From NCBI GenBank assembly GCA_965116695.1, contig OZ220706.1:4278001-4342000 (forward strand): a stretch of DNA of 64,000 nucleotides, written 5' to 3'. The notes below the pieces were generated by a model. It saw only the letters and a program-made list of their open reading frames with translations, did no database searches and was not told where the DNA came from. Below are positions 26,163 through 34,751 of this stretch, in pieces. Every line of letters starts with the position of its first letter. Position 1 is the stretch's first letter. Made by a program: the position numbers and the translations under genes. The DNA is from JAJDTT01 sp965116695. GTDB taxonomy: Bacteria; Acidobacteriota; UBA6911; RPQK01; JAJDTT01.

Positions 26163-27526
26163 GGTCCGGATCCCGGGAGGGCGATCGCTTGGAGGCACTC
26201 GCCGACCGTGGCCACACCCCGCAGGGAGACTCCGCGAACCGGTTCACTCAGGGGCAGGCTGTTGGCGGGCAGGATCAGGTTTCGAAAGCCCATCATCGAT
26301 GCTTCCTTGATCCGGTTCCGGGGGAAGCTGACGGCCCGGATCTCGCCTGCGAGGCCGACTTCTCCGAAAACGACCGTCGATTCGGGAAGCGGATGGTTAC
26401 CCAGGCTCGACACGATGGCCGCGACGATGGCCAGGTCCACTCCCGGCTCGGTCAGGGAGAATCCCCCGGCGACGTTGATGTAGACGTCGCTGCCCAGGAG
26501 ATCCAGTCCCAGGCGCTTCTCCAGCATGGCCAGGAGCAATGCCACCCGGTTGGCATCGACTCCGTCCGTCATCCTCCTGGCGGCGCTGAAGCCACTCTGG
26601 CTGACCAGAGCCTGGACTTCCACGAGAACCGGCCTCGAACCCTCCATGGTGCAGGTGACGGCGGATCCCGAAACCTGCTCGCTGCGCTGGGACAGAAACA
26701 GTCGGGACGGATTCTCGACACAACGAAGTCCCCGGCTGGACATTTCGAAGATGCCCAGTTCGTTGGACGGACCGAAGCGATTCTTGACGGCCCTGACGAT
26801 CTTTTCGTTCCGGTGGCGAGTCCCCTCGAAATAGAGCACCACGTCCACGATGTGCTCCAGAGCCTTGGGTCCGGCCAGAGCCCCGTCCTTCGTGATGTGC
26901 CCGATGAGAAGGACCGGAACGCCTTCCCGTTTGGCGAAGCCCAGGAGCTCGGCGGCGCAGTCCCGTATCTGGCTGACGCTTCCCGGGATGGATTCGGTCG
27001 CCTCGCTGAACACGGTCTGGATCGAGTCCACGATCACGACCGACGGCCCAAGGCTCTCGATCTGCTCCAGGATCCGCTCCAGACAGGTCTCTCCCAGCAG
27101 GTAGAGGCGCTTTCCCTTGACCTGCAACCGGTCGCCGCGCAGGCGAATCTGCTCGACGGACTCCTCTCCCGCTACGTAGAGGACGGGACGGCCCCGGTTC
27201 GAGAGGCTCTCGGCAACCTGAAGCAGGAGGGTCGACTTGCCGATTCCCGGCTCTCCTCCCAATAGAATCAGGGAACCGGGCACGATTCCGCCGCCCAGGG
27301 TCCGGTCGACCTCCGAGTTGCCCGTTTTCATTCGTTGGAGCCCGCGGCCCTGAATCTCCGCATACGCGTGCGCGGGCACGGCCGGTCCGGACTTGCCCGA
27401 AGTGGAGACCTTTTCTTCCACCAGGGCGTTCCAGTCACCGCAGGAGGGGCAGCGGCCGAACCACTTGGGGCTCTGGTAGCCGCACTCGCTGCAGACGTGC
27501 AAGTGCTTCAGCGGGGCCGGGGACAT
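26159..27526 (-). CDS. radA: DNA repair protein RadA
   Basis: This 455-residue RecA-like branch-migration protein has the N-terminal zinc finger C12-x2-C15-x10-C26-x2-C29 (VCSECGYQSPKWFGRCPSC). The Walker A loop GEPGIGKSTLL lies near residue 90, Walker B is VVIVDSIQTV, and the RadA-specific KNRFGP motif sits near 254. The C-terminal Lon-like domain shows VDLAIVAAIVSS. RadA processes recombination intermediates. It follows dnaB and its stop overlaps ispD's likely start. Length and all motifs are normal. Confidence 0.96.
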   Translation of the reverse strand: MSPAPLKHLHVCSECGYQSPKWFGRCPSCGDWNALVEEKVSTSGKSGPAVPAHAYAEIQGRGLQRMKTGNSEVDRTLGGGIVPGSLILLGGEPGIGKSTLLLQVAESLSNRGRPVLYVAGEESVEQIRLRGDRLQVKGKRLYLLGETCLERILEQIESLGPSVVIVDSIQTVFSEATESIPGSVSQIRDCAAELLGFAKREGVPVLLIGHITKDGALAGPKALEHIVDVVLYFEGTRHRNEKIVRAVKNRFGPSNELGIFEMSSRGLRCVENPSRLFLSQRSEQVSGSAVTCTMEGSRPVLVEVQALVSQSGFSAARRMTDGVDANRVALLLAMLEKRLGLDLLGSDVYINVAGGFSLTEPGVDLAIVAAIVSSLGNHPLPESTVVFGEVGLAGEIRAVSFPRNRIKEASMMGFRNLILPANSLPLSEPVRGVSLRGVATVGECLQAIALPGSGP

Positions 27527-27553
27527 TGCGGAAATTCTATCAGCAACCCGTGG

Positions 27554-28951
27554 CTAAAAGGGCGTCGCTTCCTGTCCGGCAGGCTGGTTCCCGCCCAGAG
27601 CCTTGTCCGGAGTATAGAACCGCGTAAACTTGTCGAGGAATACCAGCTTCACGGTGCCGGTGGGGCCATTCCGCTGCTTGCCGATGATAATCTCGGTATA
27701 GAGATCTTCCTCGTCCAAATCCTCGTCTTTCTTGTAGTAGGACTCCCGGTATATGAACAGGACCACATCGGCGTCCTGTTCGATGGAACCGGACTCTCGC
27801 AGGTCCGACAGTTGAGGACGGTGGTCCCCACGTCTCTGCTCCGGGGCCCGGCTCAACTGTGAAATCGCGATCAGAGGTACGTTCAACTCCTTGGCCAGGG
27901 ACTTCAGCGACCGGCTGATGGTTGAAATCTCCTGCTGCCGGTTCTCGTGCCGGCGGCGCCCGGAGACCTCTCCCGACATCAGTTGGAGATAATCCACGAT
28001 GAGCAGATCCAGCCCCTGTTCCGACGCCAGCCGCCGCGCCTTGGAACGCATCTCCAACAGGGAAATGCCGGGTGTGTCGTCGATGAAGAGCCGAGCCTCG
28101 GAAAGGCGACTCACCGCACCCGCCAGATCGGTCCATTCCTTCTTGGAAAGGAATCCGGACCGCATCTTGTGGCTGTCCACCCGGGCTTCGGAGCAGAGAA
28201 GCCGCAACGCCAGTTGTTGAGAGGTCATCTCCAGACTGAACACGCCGGCTGTCTTCTGCTTCTTGACCGCAACATGCTGAGCGATGTTCAGAGCCAAACT
28301 GGTCTTTCCCAGACCGGGCCGGGCCGCGATGATGATGAGATCGGAGTTCTGAAGGCCGGACAACATCCGGTCCAGATGCGTAAAACCGGTGGGGACTCCG
28401 GTGACCTCATCCTGGCGCTGATGCAGATTTTCCACATGTTTGTAGGCAGAGGACAGGAGTTCCTGCAGCGGGGCGAAGCCGGTGCGGGATCTCTCCTGGC
28501 CGATCTGGAAGATGGCTTTCTCCGCCTCCTCCAGGAGGAGCCCGGGATCCTCTTCGTCGGAAAAGCTGCGATTCAGAATGTCATTGGCGGAGTGGACCAG
28601 CTTTCGAAGGACGGCCTTCTCCTTGACGATGCGGGCGTACTGCTCGATGTTGGCGATTCGGGGGACGCCGTCCACCAGGGAGGCGATATAGGCAACGCCT
28701 CCCACCGCGTCCAGATCGGTCCGCCGTGTCAATTCCTCCCGCAGAGTCAGGATGTCGACGGCCCTGGAGGTTCCGGCCAGGGAAACGATGGTGTCGAAGA
28801 TGCGGCGATGGCTTTCCAGGTAGAAGTCATCGCTGACCAGCAGCTCGGCGGCCTGGTCGAATACCCGGTTGTCCAGCAGCACCGCCCCCAGGACGGCTCG
28901 TTCCGCTTCGGCGCTGTGGGGGAGTGTCTTATCCGGGGCGGAGGAATTCAT
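27554..28951 (-). CDS. dnaB: Replicative DNA helicase DnaB
   Basis: This 465-residue hexameric 5'-3' helicase unwinds DNA at the fork. It has the N-terminal helical domain (PHSAEAERAVLGAVLLD), a linker, and a RecA-like core. The core carries Walker A ARPGLGKTSLALN near residue 212, Walker B LLIVDYLQLM, and a downstream PLIAISQLSRAPEQR sensor region. It is downstream of rplI and upstream of radA on the minus strand, a common bacterial arrangement. A DciA-like candidate loader gene lies in the same orientation at 40.8 kb. Confidence 0.96.
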   Translation of the reverse strand: MNSSAPDKTLPHSAEAERAVLGAVLLDNRVFDQAAELLVSDDFYLESHRRIFDTIVSLAGTSRAVDILTLREELTRRTDLDAVGGVAYIASLVDGVPRIANIEQYARIVKEKAVLRKLVHSANDILNRSFSDEEDPGLLLEEAEKAIFQIGQERSRTGFAPLQELLSSAYKHVENLHQRQDEVTGVPTGFTHLDRMLSGLQNSDLIIIAARPGLGKTSLALNIAQHVAVKKQKTAGVFSLEMTSQQLALRLLCSEARVDSHKMRSGFLSKKEWTDLAGAVSRLSEARLFIDDTPGISLLEMRSKARRLASEQGLDLLIVDYLQLMSGEVSGRRRHENRQQEISTISRSLKSLAKELNVPLIAISQLSRAPEQRRGDHRPQLSDLRESGSIEQDADVVLFIYRESYYKKDEDLDEEDLYTEIIIGKQRNGPTGTVKLVFLDKFTRFYTPDKALGGNQPAGQEATPF

Positions 28952-29046
28952 GTGGCCCGATTATATTGGGCTTGGGTCCGGATTCGGAAGGCGAATAAGG
29001 AGCCGCCCGCCAGGGTCGCGGCTCGGGAGGTTCAGGACGCCTCCCG

Positions 29047-29616
29047 TCAGGCGGAATCCGAATCGGGAGTTTCGATTCCGGCTTCCTTCATCTCGTCGAC
29101 CAGGAACTCCAACTCGGCCACCAACCGGTTGGACTCGTCATCCTGCTGTTTCAGCCGCTCGACCGGATCGTCTTCCTCGGGAACGATGGAAACCAGGAGT
29201 TGGGCCGTGACCTCGGCGTGACAGCGGATGCCCAACCGGTAGTTGCCGATGCTCTTGATGGGGTGCTCCAGCAGGATCTTGCGGCGGTCCACTTCGATCC
29301 CGTTGGCGGAGAGCAGGTCGGAGACATCCCTCGATGTGACTGAGCCGAACAGCACTCCCGTGTCTCCCGCCCGCCGGCTCAGCACCGCGTGGCGGCGTGA
29401 AAATTCTTCGGCCAGGAGTTCTGCTTCCGCCTTGTGCTTGGCTTCCTTTCGGGCCTGGGCCAGCCTCTGCGACTCCACCAGCTTCCGGTTGGCCGGTGTC
29501 GAAAGCAACGCCAGCCCCTTGGGGAGCAAATAGTTTCGTCCGTAGCCATTGGCCACGCGGACCACATCGCCGCGCCGGCCGAGATGCTCGACGTCTCCCA
29601 CCAGAATCAGTTCCAT
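29047..29616 (-). CDS. rplI: 50S ribosomal protein L9, with an extended acidic tail
   Basis: The N-terminal domain MELILVGDVEHLGRRGDVV and NGYGRNYLLPKGLA is the L9 signature. A long helix and the C-terminal domain (GSVTSRDVSDLL, HPIKSIGNY) follow. L9 is usually about 148 residues; this one is 189, the excess being an acidic, helical C-terminal extension after residue 148 (EEDDPVERLKQQDDES). The gene lies 36 bp after rpsR and 95 bp before dnaB in the S6-S18-L9 ribosomal cluster. Confidence 0.94.
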   Translation of the reverse strand: MELILVGDVEHLGRRGDVVRVANGYGRNYLLPKGLALLSTPANRKLVESQRLAQARKEAKHKAEAELLAEEFSRRHAVLSRRAGDTGVLFGSVTSRDVSDLLSANGIEVDRRKILLEHPIKSIGNYRLGIRCHAEVTAQLLVSIVPEEDDPVERLKQQDDESNRLVAELEFLVDEMKEAGIETPDSDSA

Positions 29617-29652
29617 GATCGTGCCCCTCAGTGGAAAAACAGTGGGCGGAGA

Positions 29653-29865
29653 TCAGTCCGAGACGTAGGGAAGGAGGGCCAGGTGGCGAGCCCGCTTCAA
29701 GGCCCGCTTCAACCTCCGCTGACATGGCGCACAGACGCCACTGAGCCGGCGGGGCGAAATCTTGGCCCGTTCCTGCACGTACTGACTCAGCATCCTCACA
29801 TCTTTGAAATCGATGTATTCGATCTTGTCGGCGCAGAACTTGCAAAACCTGCGTCTTCTAGGCAT
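29653..29865 (-). CDS. rpsR: 30S ribosomal protein S18
   Basis: This 70-residue protein begins MPRRRRFCKFCADKIEYID and contains the S18 motif ISPRRLSGVCAPCQRRL. It binds S6 on the small-subunit platform. The four Cys (FCKFC, CAPC) suggest the zinc-binding form of S18. Its ATG overlaps the end of rpsF by 8 bp, so translation is coupled. No ssb gene stands between rpsF and rpsR, unlike some bacterial layouts. Confidence 0.95.
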   Translation of the reverse strand: MPRRRRFCKFCADKIEYIDFKDVRMLSQYVQERAKISPRRLSGVCAPCQRRLKRALKRARHLALLPYVSD

Positions 29866-30256
29866 GGCTCGCTTCCCGGGACGCGGAACCTGGAGCCGGC
29901 GCGGCTGCCTCCGGCTTGGTTTTGCGTCGTTCTCTCTTCCTCTTTCTGCCTTCGGCGCGCTTGCGCTCCAGGTCGACGCGAATGGCGAGGAAACGGATGA
30001 TGGAGTCGCTGACCCTGACCCGGCGTTCCAGCTCGCGCAACGCGACGTTGGAGTCGGCAAGCAAGGTGAAGATGACGTATTGCCCGTCCCTGTGTTTCTT
30101 GACCGGGTAGGCCAACCGCCGGCGCCCCCACCGATCCACATTGGCCACCTGCGCACCGCGTTCCTCGGCGGCCTGCTGGAGGCTGTCAATTATGGCCTGC
30201 GTCTGCTCTTCGTCCAGCGTAGGAGCCAGAATGAAAATCGCTTCGTATTCCCTCAT
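29858..30256 (-). CDS. rpsF: 30S ribosomal protein S6
   Basis: This 132-residue protein starts MREYEAIFILAPTLDEEQ and continues with VDRWGRRRLAYPVKKHRDG, the S6 hallmarks. A basic and Ala/Pro-rich C-terminal tail (RKRKRERRKTKPEAAAP) extends past the compact S6 fold. It forms a heterodimer with S18 on the 30S platform. It is the first gene of the rpsF-rpsR-rplI unit and has a hairpin leader that resembles the S6:S18 autoregulatory RNA. Confidence 0.94.
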   Translation of the reverse strand: MREYEAIFILAPTLDEEQTQAIIDSLQQAAEERGAQVANVDRWGRRRLAYPVKKHRDGQYVIFTLLADSNVALRELERRVRVSDSIIRFLAIRVDLERKRAEGRKRKRERRKTKPEAAAPAPGSASREASHA

Positions 30257-30310
30257 TCGACTGCTCGATCCTCTGTGGTCGCAACCACAGTTTCGGAAGT
30301 TGCTCAGTTT
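30257..30310 (-). ncRNA. Candidate S6:S18-binding mRNA leader of rpsF
   Basis: On the minus strand, 16-34 bases before the rpsF start, CTGTGGT pairs perfectly with ACCACAG around a TGCG loop (plus coordinates 30273-30290). A CCG trinucleotide lies just 5' of the stem (30294-30296). The described S6:S18 leader has a hairpin with a conserved CCG bulge that mimics the 16S rRNA site and represses the operon. The match is by eye and from memory of the motif, so a covariance-model search should decide. Confidence 0.45.
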
Positions 30311-30366
30311 AGCACAGCGCCCGTCTCTGCTGACAGTTTGGAGCCAAGTTCACTGGGGTCGGGCGG

Positions 30367-32406
30367 TTACACCAGCAACGGCGCGATCACCAGCGCGACG
30401 ATGGACATGAGCTTCACCAGGATGTTCATGGACGGACCGCTCGTGTCCTTGAACGGGTCTCCCACGGTGTCGCCCACCACGGCCGCCTTGTGGGCCTCCG
30501 AGCCCTTGCCTCCCAGAATGCCCTCCTCGATCATCTTCTTGGCGTTGTCCCAGGCCCCTCCGGAGTTGGACATGAAGAGCGCCAGCAGCACGCCCACCAG
30601 CATCGAACCGGCCAGCATTCCCCCCAGAGAATGGGGTCCCAGCACGAAACCGACGATGACCGGGGCCGCCACCGCGGTGATGCCCGGAGCCACCATCTCC
30701 TTCAGAGCGGCCCGGGTGGAGATGTCGATGCACCGGGTCGTGTCCGGCTCGGCCTTGCCCTCCATGAGTCCCGGAATCTCCCGGAATTGACGCCGCACCT
30801 CCTCCACCATCTTGAACGCCGCGCGTCCCACCGACGACATGGTGAGGTTCCCGATGAAGAAGGGGAGGGTTCCTCCGATGAAGAAGCCGACCACCACCCG
30901 GGGATCGATGAGATCCAATTGAAGCTGCTTGCCGGGCAGACTCTGGGCCACGGTCTGGGAATAGGCCGAAAACAGCGCCAGCGCGGTGAGCGCCGCCGAG
31001 CCGATGGCGAACCCCTTGCCGATGGCGGCGGTCGTGTTGCCCAGGGAATCCAGGCTGTCGGTGATCTTCCGGACGTCGGGTCCCAGTCCGCTCATCTCGG
31101 AGATCCCGCCGGCGTTGTCCGCTATGGGGCCGTAGGCGTCGACCGACATGGTCACTCCCACCGTCGCCAGCATGCCCACCGCGGCGATCCCGATTCCGTA
31201 GAGGCCGGCGAAGTTGTAGGCGACCAGGATGGTCCCGGCGATGGTCAGTATGGGGAGGGCCGTCGACTCCATCCCCACGGCCAGGCCCGAGATGATGTTG
31301 GTGGCGACGCCGGTCTTGCACGATTCGGCGATGCGCCGGACCGGATTGCCCGAGGTGTACCACTCGGTGAGCAAGCCGATGAGGACTCCCGCGACGGCCC
31401 CCAGCAGGACCGCGTAGAAGACGCCCGCTTCCAGATTCAGGGTGCGTACCGCGAACCAGGTCCCCGCCAGCAGGAGCAGCGCGCTCACATAGGTGGCATT
31501 GCGGAGCACGGCAGCCGGGCTCAGACTGCGGAGCACCCGAATGGAAACCACACCGATGAGCGAGGCGATCAGGCCGATGGCGATGACGACCAGGGGAAAC
31601 AGCATGTAGCGGCTCTTCTCGGCGTCGCCGATGACGAGTATCTGAGTGGTCCCGGCCGCGGCGATGGCAATCGTGGCGATCACCGAGCCGACGTAACTTT
31701 CGAAAATGTCCGCGCCCATGCCGGCCGTGTCTCCGACGCAATCGCCCACATTGTCGGCGATGGTGGCGGGGTTTCTCGGGTCGTCCTCGGGAATTCCGGC
31801 TTCCACCTTGCCCACCAGATCGGCGCCCACGTCCGCTGTCTTCGTAAAAATCCCGCCGCCCACTCTGGCGAAAAGAGCGATGGAACTGGCGCCCATGGCG
31901 AAACCGTTGATGTCGCGCTCGGAAATGAGGCCGTTGCTGTAGAGCAGGTAGGCGATGCAGATTCCCAACATGCCGAGGCTGGCGACCGAGAGCCCCATCA
32001 CGGCTCCTCCGGAGAAGGCCACGTTCAGGGCGTCGCCGATCCCGGAGGCGGAGGCGGCCTGGGTGGTGCGGACGTTGGCTCGGGTCGCCGCCTTCATGCC
32101 GAAGAAACCGGCGATCATGGAGAGGAACGCTCCGGCCAGAAAGGCCATTCCGGTGCCCGCCGAAAGACTCCACCAGAGCAGGAGGAAGACCACCACGACA
32201 AAGATGGCCAGAATCCCGTACTCGCGGCGCAGAAACACCATGGCGCCGTCATGGATGGCGTCGGAGATGCGCCGCATCGTCTTGTCCTGGATGTCTATCT
32301 TGTTGATGAACCGGTAGATCAGGCTGGCCGCAAGGAGTCCGACCAAGGCCACCGCACCCACCGCGGGGACCAGTTCTCCAGCAGAAAGAAAGTTCGCATA
32401 GACCAT
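30367..32406 (-). CDS. hppA: Membrane-bound ion-translocating pyrophosphatase, K+-dependent type
   Basis: This 679-residue protein has about 16 membrane segments and splits pyrophosphate to pump H+ or Na+. Substrate motifs DVGADLVGKVEAGIPED and DNVGDCVGD are present; the latter departs from the usual DNVGDNVGD by one residue. The GNTTAAIGKGFAIGSAAL segment near residue 457 has Ala where potassium-independent enzymes have Lys, which places it in the K+-dependent class. The pumped ion cannot be read here. Its ATG at 32406 has an AAAGGTGG site upstream. It lies 14 bp after pth and 110 bp before rpsF. Confidence 0.93.
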   Translation of the reverse strand: MVYANFLSAGELVPAVGAVALVGLLAASLIYRFINKIDIQDKTMRRISDAIHDGAMVFLRREYGILAIFVVVVFLLLWWSLSAGTGMAFLAGAFLSMIAGFFGMKAATRANVRTTQAASASGIGDALNVAFSGGAVMGLSVASLGMLGICIAYLLYSNGLISERDINGFAMGASSIALFARVGGGIFTKTADVGADLVGKVEAGIPEDDPRNPATIADNVGDCVGDTAGMGADIFESYVGSVIATIAIAAAGTTQILVIGDAEKSRYMLFPLVVIAIGLIASLIGVVSIRVLRSLSPAAVLRNATYVSALLLLAGTWFAVRTLNLEAGVFYAVLLGAVAGVLIGLLTEWYTSGNPVRRIAESCKTGVATNIISGLAVGMESTALPILTIAGTILVAYNFAGLYGIGIAAVGMLATVGVTMSVDAYGPIADNAGGISEMSGLGPDVRKITDSLDSLGNTTAAIGKGFAIGSAALTALALFSAYSQTVAQSLPGKQLQLDLIDPRVVVGFFIGGTLPFFIGNLTMSSVGRAAFKMVEEVRRQFREIPGLMEGKAEPDTTRCIDISTRAALKEMVAPGITAVAAPVIVGFVLGPHSLGGMLAGSMLVGVLLALFMSNSGGAWDNAKKMIEEGILGGKGSEAHKAAVVGDTVGDPFKDTSGPSMNILVKLMSIVALVIAPLLV

Positions 32407-32420
32407 CGAAAACCCACCTT

Positions 32421-33011
32421 TCAGTTCAGTGGCCGGAGATTTTCGTGCCTCCAACCATTGACCAGGTCCATGGCCCGCAAATGGCCCTGGGTCAGTATCG
32501 TGTCGACCGCCAGGACCGCACGGTCCAGCACGGCATCCAGCACCAACCGCTCACCCGCCGAGAAGGGGGAGAGCAGATAATCGGTCAGATCCCCTTGCAC
32601 CGCGTCGCCGCCCACTCCGATTCGCAGCCGGGGAATCTGTTTCGTTCCGACCATCTGAATGATCGATTCCATGCCCTTCTGTCCGCCCGAGCTGCCTGAA
32701 CGCCGGACTCGCAATCGTCCCAAGGGCAACTGTGCCTCGTCGTAGACGACAAGGAGTTCCTCAGGCTCCGCGCCATAGTGACCAAGCAGCGAGCGAACCG
32801 CGATGCCACTGAGATTCATGAAGGTCTGCGGTTTTGCCAGAATCAGCGATCCGCTCTCGCGCTCGGCCCGGCAGACGCGCGCAGGGCCGGCGTCGGAACC
32901 GAACCGGGCGGCGCTCAAATCCGCCAAGCGGTCCACCAGCATGAATCCCGCGTTGTGCCGGGTCGCCCGGTACCGGCGGCCCGGGTTGCCCAACCCAACG
33001 ACCAGAAGCAC
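32421..33011 (-). CDS. pth: Peptidyl-tRNA hydrolase
   Basis: This 196-residue enzyme releases tRNA from stalled peptidyl-tRNA. Conserved parts are GLGNPGRRYRATRHNAGFM (catalytic His within RHNAGF), KPQTFMNLSG, and the Asp in VYDEAQLPLG. The glycine-rich SSGGQKGMESI loop has Lys where the classic E. coli Asn sits, a variant seen in other phyla. The start is a GTG five bases after the rplY stop, so the two are probably coupled. Length is normal. Confidence 0.94.
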   Translation of the reverse strand: MLLVVGLGNPGRRYRATRHNAGFMLVDRLADLSAARFGSDAGPARVCRAERESGSLILAKPQTFMNLSGIAVRSLLGHYGAEPEELLVVYDEAQLPLGRLRVRRSGSSGGQKGMESIIQMVGTKQIPRLRIGVGGDAVQGDLTDYLLSPFSAGERLVLDAVLDRAVLAVDTILTQGHLRAMDLVNGWRHENLRPLN

Positions 33012-33016
33012 GAGCG

Positions 33017-33673
33017 CTACTCCCCGGGTTGGCTTCCTTCCGGCTGACCTTCTCCCGCGACCTCCGGTTCGGCGTCCTCCTCTTCCAACACGATCTCATC
33101 TTCGTCCACCTCGACCGAGGGAGCCGCTATCGTCAGGACGGTCAGGTCCGGATCGGAGAGAATCGTCACCTTGTCGGTGTCCGCGCCCAGATTTTCCACT
33201 CGTACCGAGTCTCCAATTTGCAGGTCGGTCACATCGACTCGGATGTGGTCGGGCAGATCGCCGGGGAGACACTCCAGATGGATCTCGCGCACGACCAGGT
33301 CCAGAATGCCCCCGTCCATCTTCACACCCTCGGCCGTCCCCACGATCTCCACGGGTACGTCGAAGACCATGGTCCGGTCCATGGAGACAGCTATGAAATC
33401 GGCATGGAGGAGTTCCTCTCCCACCGGGTCACGCTGGAGTTCCCGAATCAGGACGTTCTTCTCCTGGTCCTGGTACTTCAACGTGAAAATCGTGTTGTGG
33501 CCCGTATCGGAGTGCAGGATCCGGTCCAGGTCCTTGGGATCGACGGAGACGGCGACCGGCGCCACATTGCGGCCGTAGACGATTCCAGGCACCCGTCCCG
33601 CGGCGCGGAGCCTCCGGTTGGCGTTCTTTCCGAATTTCTGACGTATCTGCGACTCCACCGTCAATCGAGGCAT
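33017..33673 (-). CDS. rplY: 50S ribosomal protein L25 (general stress protein Ctc form)
   Basis: This 218-residue two-domain L25/Ctc protein binds 5S rRNA. The first domain begins VESQIRQKFGKNANRRLRAAGRVPGIVYGRN; these recognisable pieces fit the L25 N-domain. A C-terminal beta domain and an acidic tail rich in Glu (VDEDEIVLEEEDAEPE) follow. The ATG at 33673 has GGAGGAA immediately upstream; the longer in-frame extension has no such site. The rplY-pth-prs neighbourhood is typical of many bacteria. Confidence 0.92.
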   Translation of the reverse strand: MPRLTVESQIRQKFGKNANRRLRAAGRVPGIVYGRNVAPVAVSVDPKDLDRILHSDTGHNTIFTLKYQDQEKNVLIRELQRDPVGEELLHADFIAVSMDRTMVFDVPVEIVGTAEGVKMDGGILDLVVREIHLECLPGDLPDHIRVDVTDLQIGDSVRVENLGADTDKVTILSDPDLTVLTIAAPSVEVDEDEIVLEEEDAEPEVAGEGQPEGSQPGE

Positions 33674-33753
33674 TTCCTCCAACTCCTCTTTCCCGTGTTC
33701 GAGCCGCCCTGAGAAAACGGGCAACCCGCGCAACTCGGTTTCCGAATTCAGGA

Positions 33754-34695
33754 TCAGTTGACAAACAGCCGGCTCACCGAGGTTTCCTCGTGGATCGACC
33801 GGATCGCCTCGCCCAACAGGCCGGCGACGCTCAAGGTCTGGATCTTGGGAATCCGCTTTTCCGGACTGATCCACACCGTATTGGTGACGACAATTCCTTC
33901 GAAGTGAGACTCGCGAAGGCGTTTCACGGCCGGCCCCGAAAGGACGGCGTGGGTGGCGGCGGCGAAGAGTCGCCGGGCTCCCTGCTTTCTCAAGGCGTCG
34001 GTGGCCTGCACCAGGGTCCCGGCCGTGTCGACCATGTCGTCGATGATGACCACGTCCCGGCCGTCGACGTCGCCCACGATGCGCATGACCTCGGCCGTGT
34101 TCACGCCGACGCGGCGCTTGTCGATGACGGCCAGGTTCGCGCCCATCCTGCGGGCGTAGAAGCGAGCCCGCTCCACGCCTCCGGCATCGGGCGACACCAC
34201 CGTGGGCCGGATCAACGACATCTTGTTCTTCAAATGGGAGAGGATGACCGGAGTAGCGAAAAGGTGGTCCACAGGCAGGTTGAAAAACCCCTGGATCTGC
34301 CCGACGTGCAGGTCCATGGAAAGGAGCCGGTGGGTCCCGGCCGCCGTCAGGAGATCCGCCACCAGCTTGGCCGAGATGGGCACTCGCGGCTTGTCCTTTC
34401 GGTCCTGGCGGGCGTACCCGTAGTAGGGAACAACAGCAGTGACTCGCCGTGCCGAGGAACGCCGAAAGGCATCCAGCATGATCAGAAGTTCCATCAGGTT
34501 CTCGCCCACCGGCGGGCAGGTGGGCTGGACCACGAAGACGTCCTTTCCCCGGACGTTTTCGAGAATCTGGAAATTGACCTCGCCGTCACTGAATCGGGTC
34601 AGGTTCGCCTGGCCCAGAGGCTCTCCCAGGTGTTGGCAGATCTCTTCCGTGAGAGGGGCGTTGGCGCTGCCTGTAAAGATCTTCAAACTGGACAT
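33754..34695 (-). CDS. prs: Ribose-phosphate pyrophosphokinase
   Basis: This 313-residue enzyme makes PRPP for nucleotide, His and Trp synthesis. Motifs are FSDGEVNFQI, RQDRKDKPRVPISAKLVA (ATP and Mg binding), VVSPDAGGVERARF and the PRPP loop DVVIIDDMVDTAGTL. All are intact. The usual SPDAGG and DDxxDTxGT patterns are preserved. It stands between ispE (57 bp upstream) and rplY (80 bp downstream), as in many bacteria. Confidence 0.96.
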   Translation of the reverse strand: MSSLKIFTGSANAPLTEEICQHLGEPLGQANLTRFSDGEVNFQILENVRGKDVFVVQPTCPPVGENLMELLIMLDAFRRSSARRVTAVVPYYGYARQDRKDKPRVPISAKLVADLLTAAGTHRLLSMDLHVGQIQGFFNLPVDHLFATPVILSHLKNKMSLIRPTVVSPDAGGVERARFYARRMGANLAVIDKRRVGVNTAEVMRIVGDVDGRDVVIIDDMVDTAGTLVQATDALRKQGARRLFAAATHAVLSGPAVKRLRESHFEGIVVTNTVWISPEKRIPKIQTLSVAGLLGEAIRSIHEETSVSRLFVN

Positions 34696-34751
34696 GGAAT
34701 CTATCCCGTGCCGGCGCGCCGGCGGATCCCGTACGATGGGAGCCGAAGTGG

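Noticed and set aside
30490..32580. Long plus-strand open frame opposite hppA (696 codons)
   Set aside because: It is a high-GC antisense shadow of the pyrophosphatase gene. Its translation is rich in His, Gly and Arg and lacks any domain, while the minus-strand frame matches a known protein throughout.
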